64,000 nt of DNA from positions 62,001-126,000 of the forward strand of contig JAFEEL010000020.1 in assembly GCA_018241125.1 (NCBI GenBank). Direction: 5' to 3'. Each line of letters begins with the position of its first letter. Within the stretch, counting starts at the first letter, position 1. The notes beneath the pieces are model-generated. The model did no database searches and was not told the origin of the DNA. It worked only from the letters and a program-made list of their open reading frames with translations. The position numbers and the translations under genes were made by a program. Source of the DNA: Pseudomonadota bacterium (GTDB lineage: Bacteria > Pseudomonadota > Gammaproteobacteria > Xanthomonadales > Xanthomonadaceae). This document shows positions 62,860 through 64,000 of this stretch, piece after piece.

Positions 62860-64000
62860 TCATTCGGTCAGTTTCCGGATCAACTTTCCCCAATCCTCGG
62901 CCATGCGTGCATCGGTCTTGACCAGCTTGTCGATTTGATCGCGGGCGTGCATGACCGTGGTGTGGTCGCGATCGAACTGGCCGCCGATCTCCGGCAGGCT
63001 GTGATCGGTCAACTCCTTGGCCAGCGCCATCGCCACTTGCCGCGGTCGCACCGCCGTGCGCGCCCGCGACTTGGAGGTCATCACCGCGCGCGGAACCTGA
63101 TAGTAGTCTGCCACGACCTTCTGGATTTTTTCGATGCCGATCGCCTGCTGTTGCGCGCGCAAGGCATCGCGCAAGGTGTCCTTGGCGAACTCCACGGTGA
63201 TCGGGCGGCGCATCAGCCCGGCGCGCGCGGCCAGGGTCTTCACCGCGCCTTCCAGATCGCGCACGTTCGAGCGCAGATTGCGGGCGATCAGCAGCACCAC
63301 TTCCTCGGGCACGACGGCGCCGTGCTCGCTGGCCTTGGACAACACGATCTCCGCCCGCGTCTCGAAATCGGGCGGATCGATGCCGGCCGCCAAGCCATTG
63401 CCCAGACGCGACTTCAGGCGGGGCTCCACGCCCTCCAGCTCACGCGGATAGCGATCGCAGGTGAGCACGATCTGCTGGCGGCCGTCGATGAGGGCGTTGA
63501 AGGTGTGGAAGAACTCCTCCTGGGTGCGATCCTTGCCGGCAAAAAATTGCACGTCGTCGATCAACAGGGCGTCGAGCTGGCGGAACTGTCGCTTGAACGC
63601 CTCCATGCCACCGCCGCTGCGCCCATACAAGGCGCTGGTGAAGGCGTCCACGAACTGATTGGCGTGCAGGTACAGAACGCGTGCGCCGGGGTTCAGCTCG
63701 CGCATGCGATTGCCGGTGGCCACCATCAGATGGGTCTTGCCCAGTCCGGTGCTGCCGTACAGCAGCAGCGGGTTGCGCGCCCGCTCGCCGGGCCGGTGCG
63801 CGGCTTCCCAGGCGGCGGCCCGCGCCAACTCGTTGGAGCGACCGAGCACGAAGTTGTCGAAGCGGTGGTGGGAGTCGAGCGCAGGCAGCGCCGGCTCGTT
63901 GCTGGTCGCCGTGCGCACCGGTGCGGTGGCCGCCGCGCCATTGCCGGTTGGCGCTGCGCGCGGCAGGCTGCCGACACTGACCCGCACCTCGATCGGCGCC
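62860..64000 (-). CDS. dnaA: Chromosomal replication initiator DnaA (5' truncated by window edge)
   Basis: The frame stays open to the window end, so domain I and part of domain II lie outside. A Pro/Ala-rich linker is followed by [20 protein letters not shown], Walker [15 protein letters not shown], Walker [15 protein letters not shown], sensor motifs and [15 protein letters not shown] ...[12 protein letters not shown]. The C-terminal DNA-binding domain ends with [20 protein letters not shown]. At least 379 residues are present of about 440 expected. It opens oriC in its ATP form. The downstream order dnaN-recF-gyrB shows this is the origin region. Confidence 0.97.
   Translation of the reverse strand, partial: APIEVRVSVGSLPRAAPTGNGAAATAPVRTATSNEPALPALDSHHRFDNFVLGRSNELARAAAWEAAHRPGERARNPLLLYGSTGLGKTHLMVATGNRMRELNPGARVLYLHANQFVDAFTSALYGRSGGGMEAFKRQFRQLDALLIDDVQFFAGKDRTQEEFFHTFNALIDGRQQIVLTCDRYPRELEGVEPRLKSRLGNGLAAGIDPPDFETRAEIVLSKASEHGAVVPEEVVLLIARNLRSNVRDLEGAVKTLAARAGLMRRPITVEFAKDTLRDALRAQQQAIGIEKIQKVVADYYQVPRAVMTSKSRARTAVRPRQVAMALAKELTDHSLPEIGGQFDRDHTTVMHARDQIDKLVKTDARMAEDWGKLIRKLTE

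Overview
This window reads as a contiguous piece of chromosome from a high-GC gammaproteobacterium of the order Xanthomonadales/Lysobacterales. The strongest evidence is the right end: on the minus strand, dnaA, dnaN, recF, gyrB, a TPR protein, tonB, exbB and two exbD genes follow one another and meet a convergent pdxJ. As I recall it, this is the gene order next to the origin in Xanthomonas-type chromosomes. Two near-perfect parS centromere sites inside recF agree with an origin-proximal position. Genus and species cannot be told from the sequence alone. No tRNA, rRNA, CRISPR array, transposase or prophage gene was seen.

Layout. 1-5.0 kb: the end of a hybrid sensor kinase, rppH, a cluster of five palindromes, and a large TonB-dependent receptor. 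5.2-9.7 kb: lytic transglycosylase, an NAD(P)-binding epimerase-like protein and the CCA-adding enzyme, with a REP-type palindrome before cca. 9.8-15.2 kb: VanZ-like protein, MidA/NDUFAF7-type methyltransferase, DUF2147 protein, pteridine-reductase-like SDR, EcsC-like protein, DUF6159-like membrane protein and folK. 15.2-22.4 kb, all minus: TPR-sulfotransferase, YheT-like hydrolase, PlsC-like acyltransferase, DUF1232 protein, phospholipase-D-type lipoprotein and SixA. 22.5-28.2 kb: a PadR operon with two proteins sharing a duplicated N-terminal domain, a lone AAA+ ATPase, and a 2OG-oxygenase pair. 28.3-32.6 kb: a hybrid histidine kinase coupled to a receiver-EAL protein.

32.7-38.7 kb: a second 2OG oxygenase, an unrecognised protein, and a three-gene FAD/FMN/ThDP enzyme module that looks catabolic (2-hydroxy acid to 2-oxo acid to aldehyde). 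38.8-46.2 kb: folE, a winged-helix regulator divergent from a double aspartyl-protease-PDZ protein, rlmI, rhomboid protease, EF-hand protein, and an Lrp-type regulator divergent from phhA. 46.3-53.8 kb: small outer-membrane beta-barrel, DUF4142 protein, fbp, two small membrane proteins, a phosphopantetheinyl transferase, a beta-propeller diguanylate cyclase and pdxJ. 53.8-64 kb: Ton system, gyrB, recF, dnaN and truncated dnaA.

How genes work together. TonB/ExbB/ExbD can energise receptors such as the one at 2-5 kb. Two local c-di-GMP enzymes (one GGDEF, one EAL) point to a surface-lifestyle switch. FolE, FolK, the pteridine-reductase-like SDR and PhhA all touch pterin chemistry although they are scattered. 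Many minus-strand neighbours overlap by ATGA, so translational coupling is common here. The most interesting items are the paired parS sites in recF with the gyrB promoter beside one of them, the self-overlapping PadR promoter/operator, the partial duplication in its operon, and the FAD/FMN/ThDP module.
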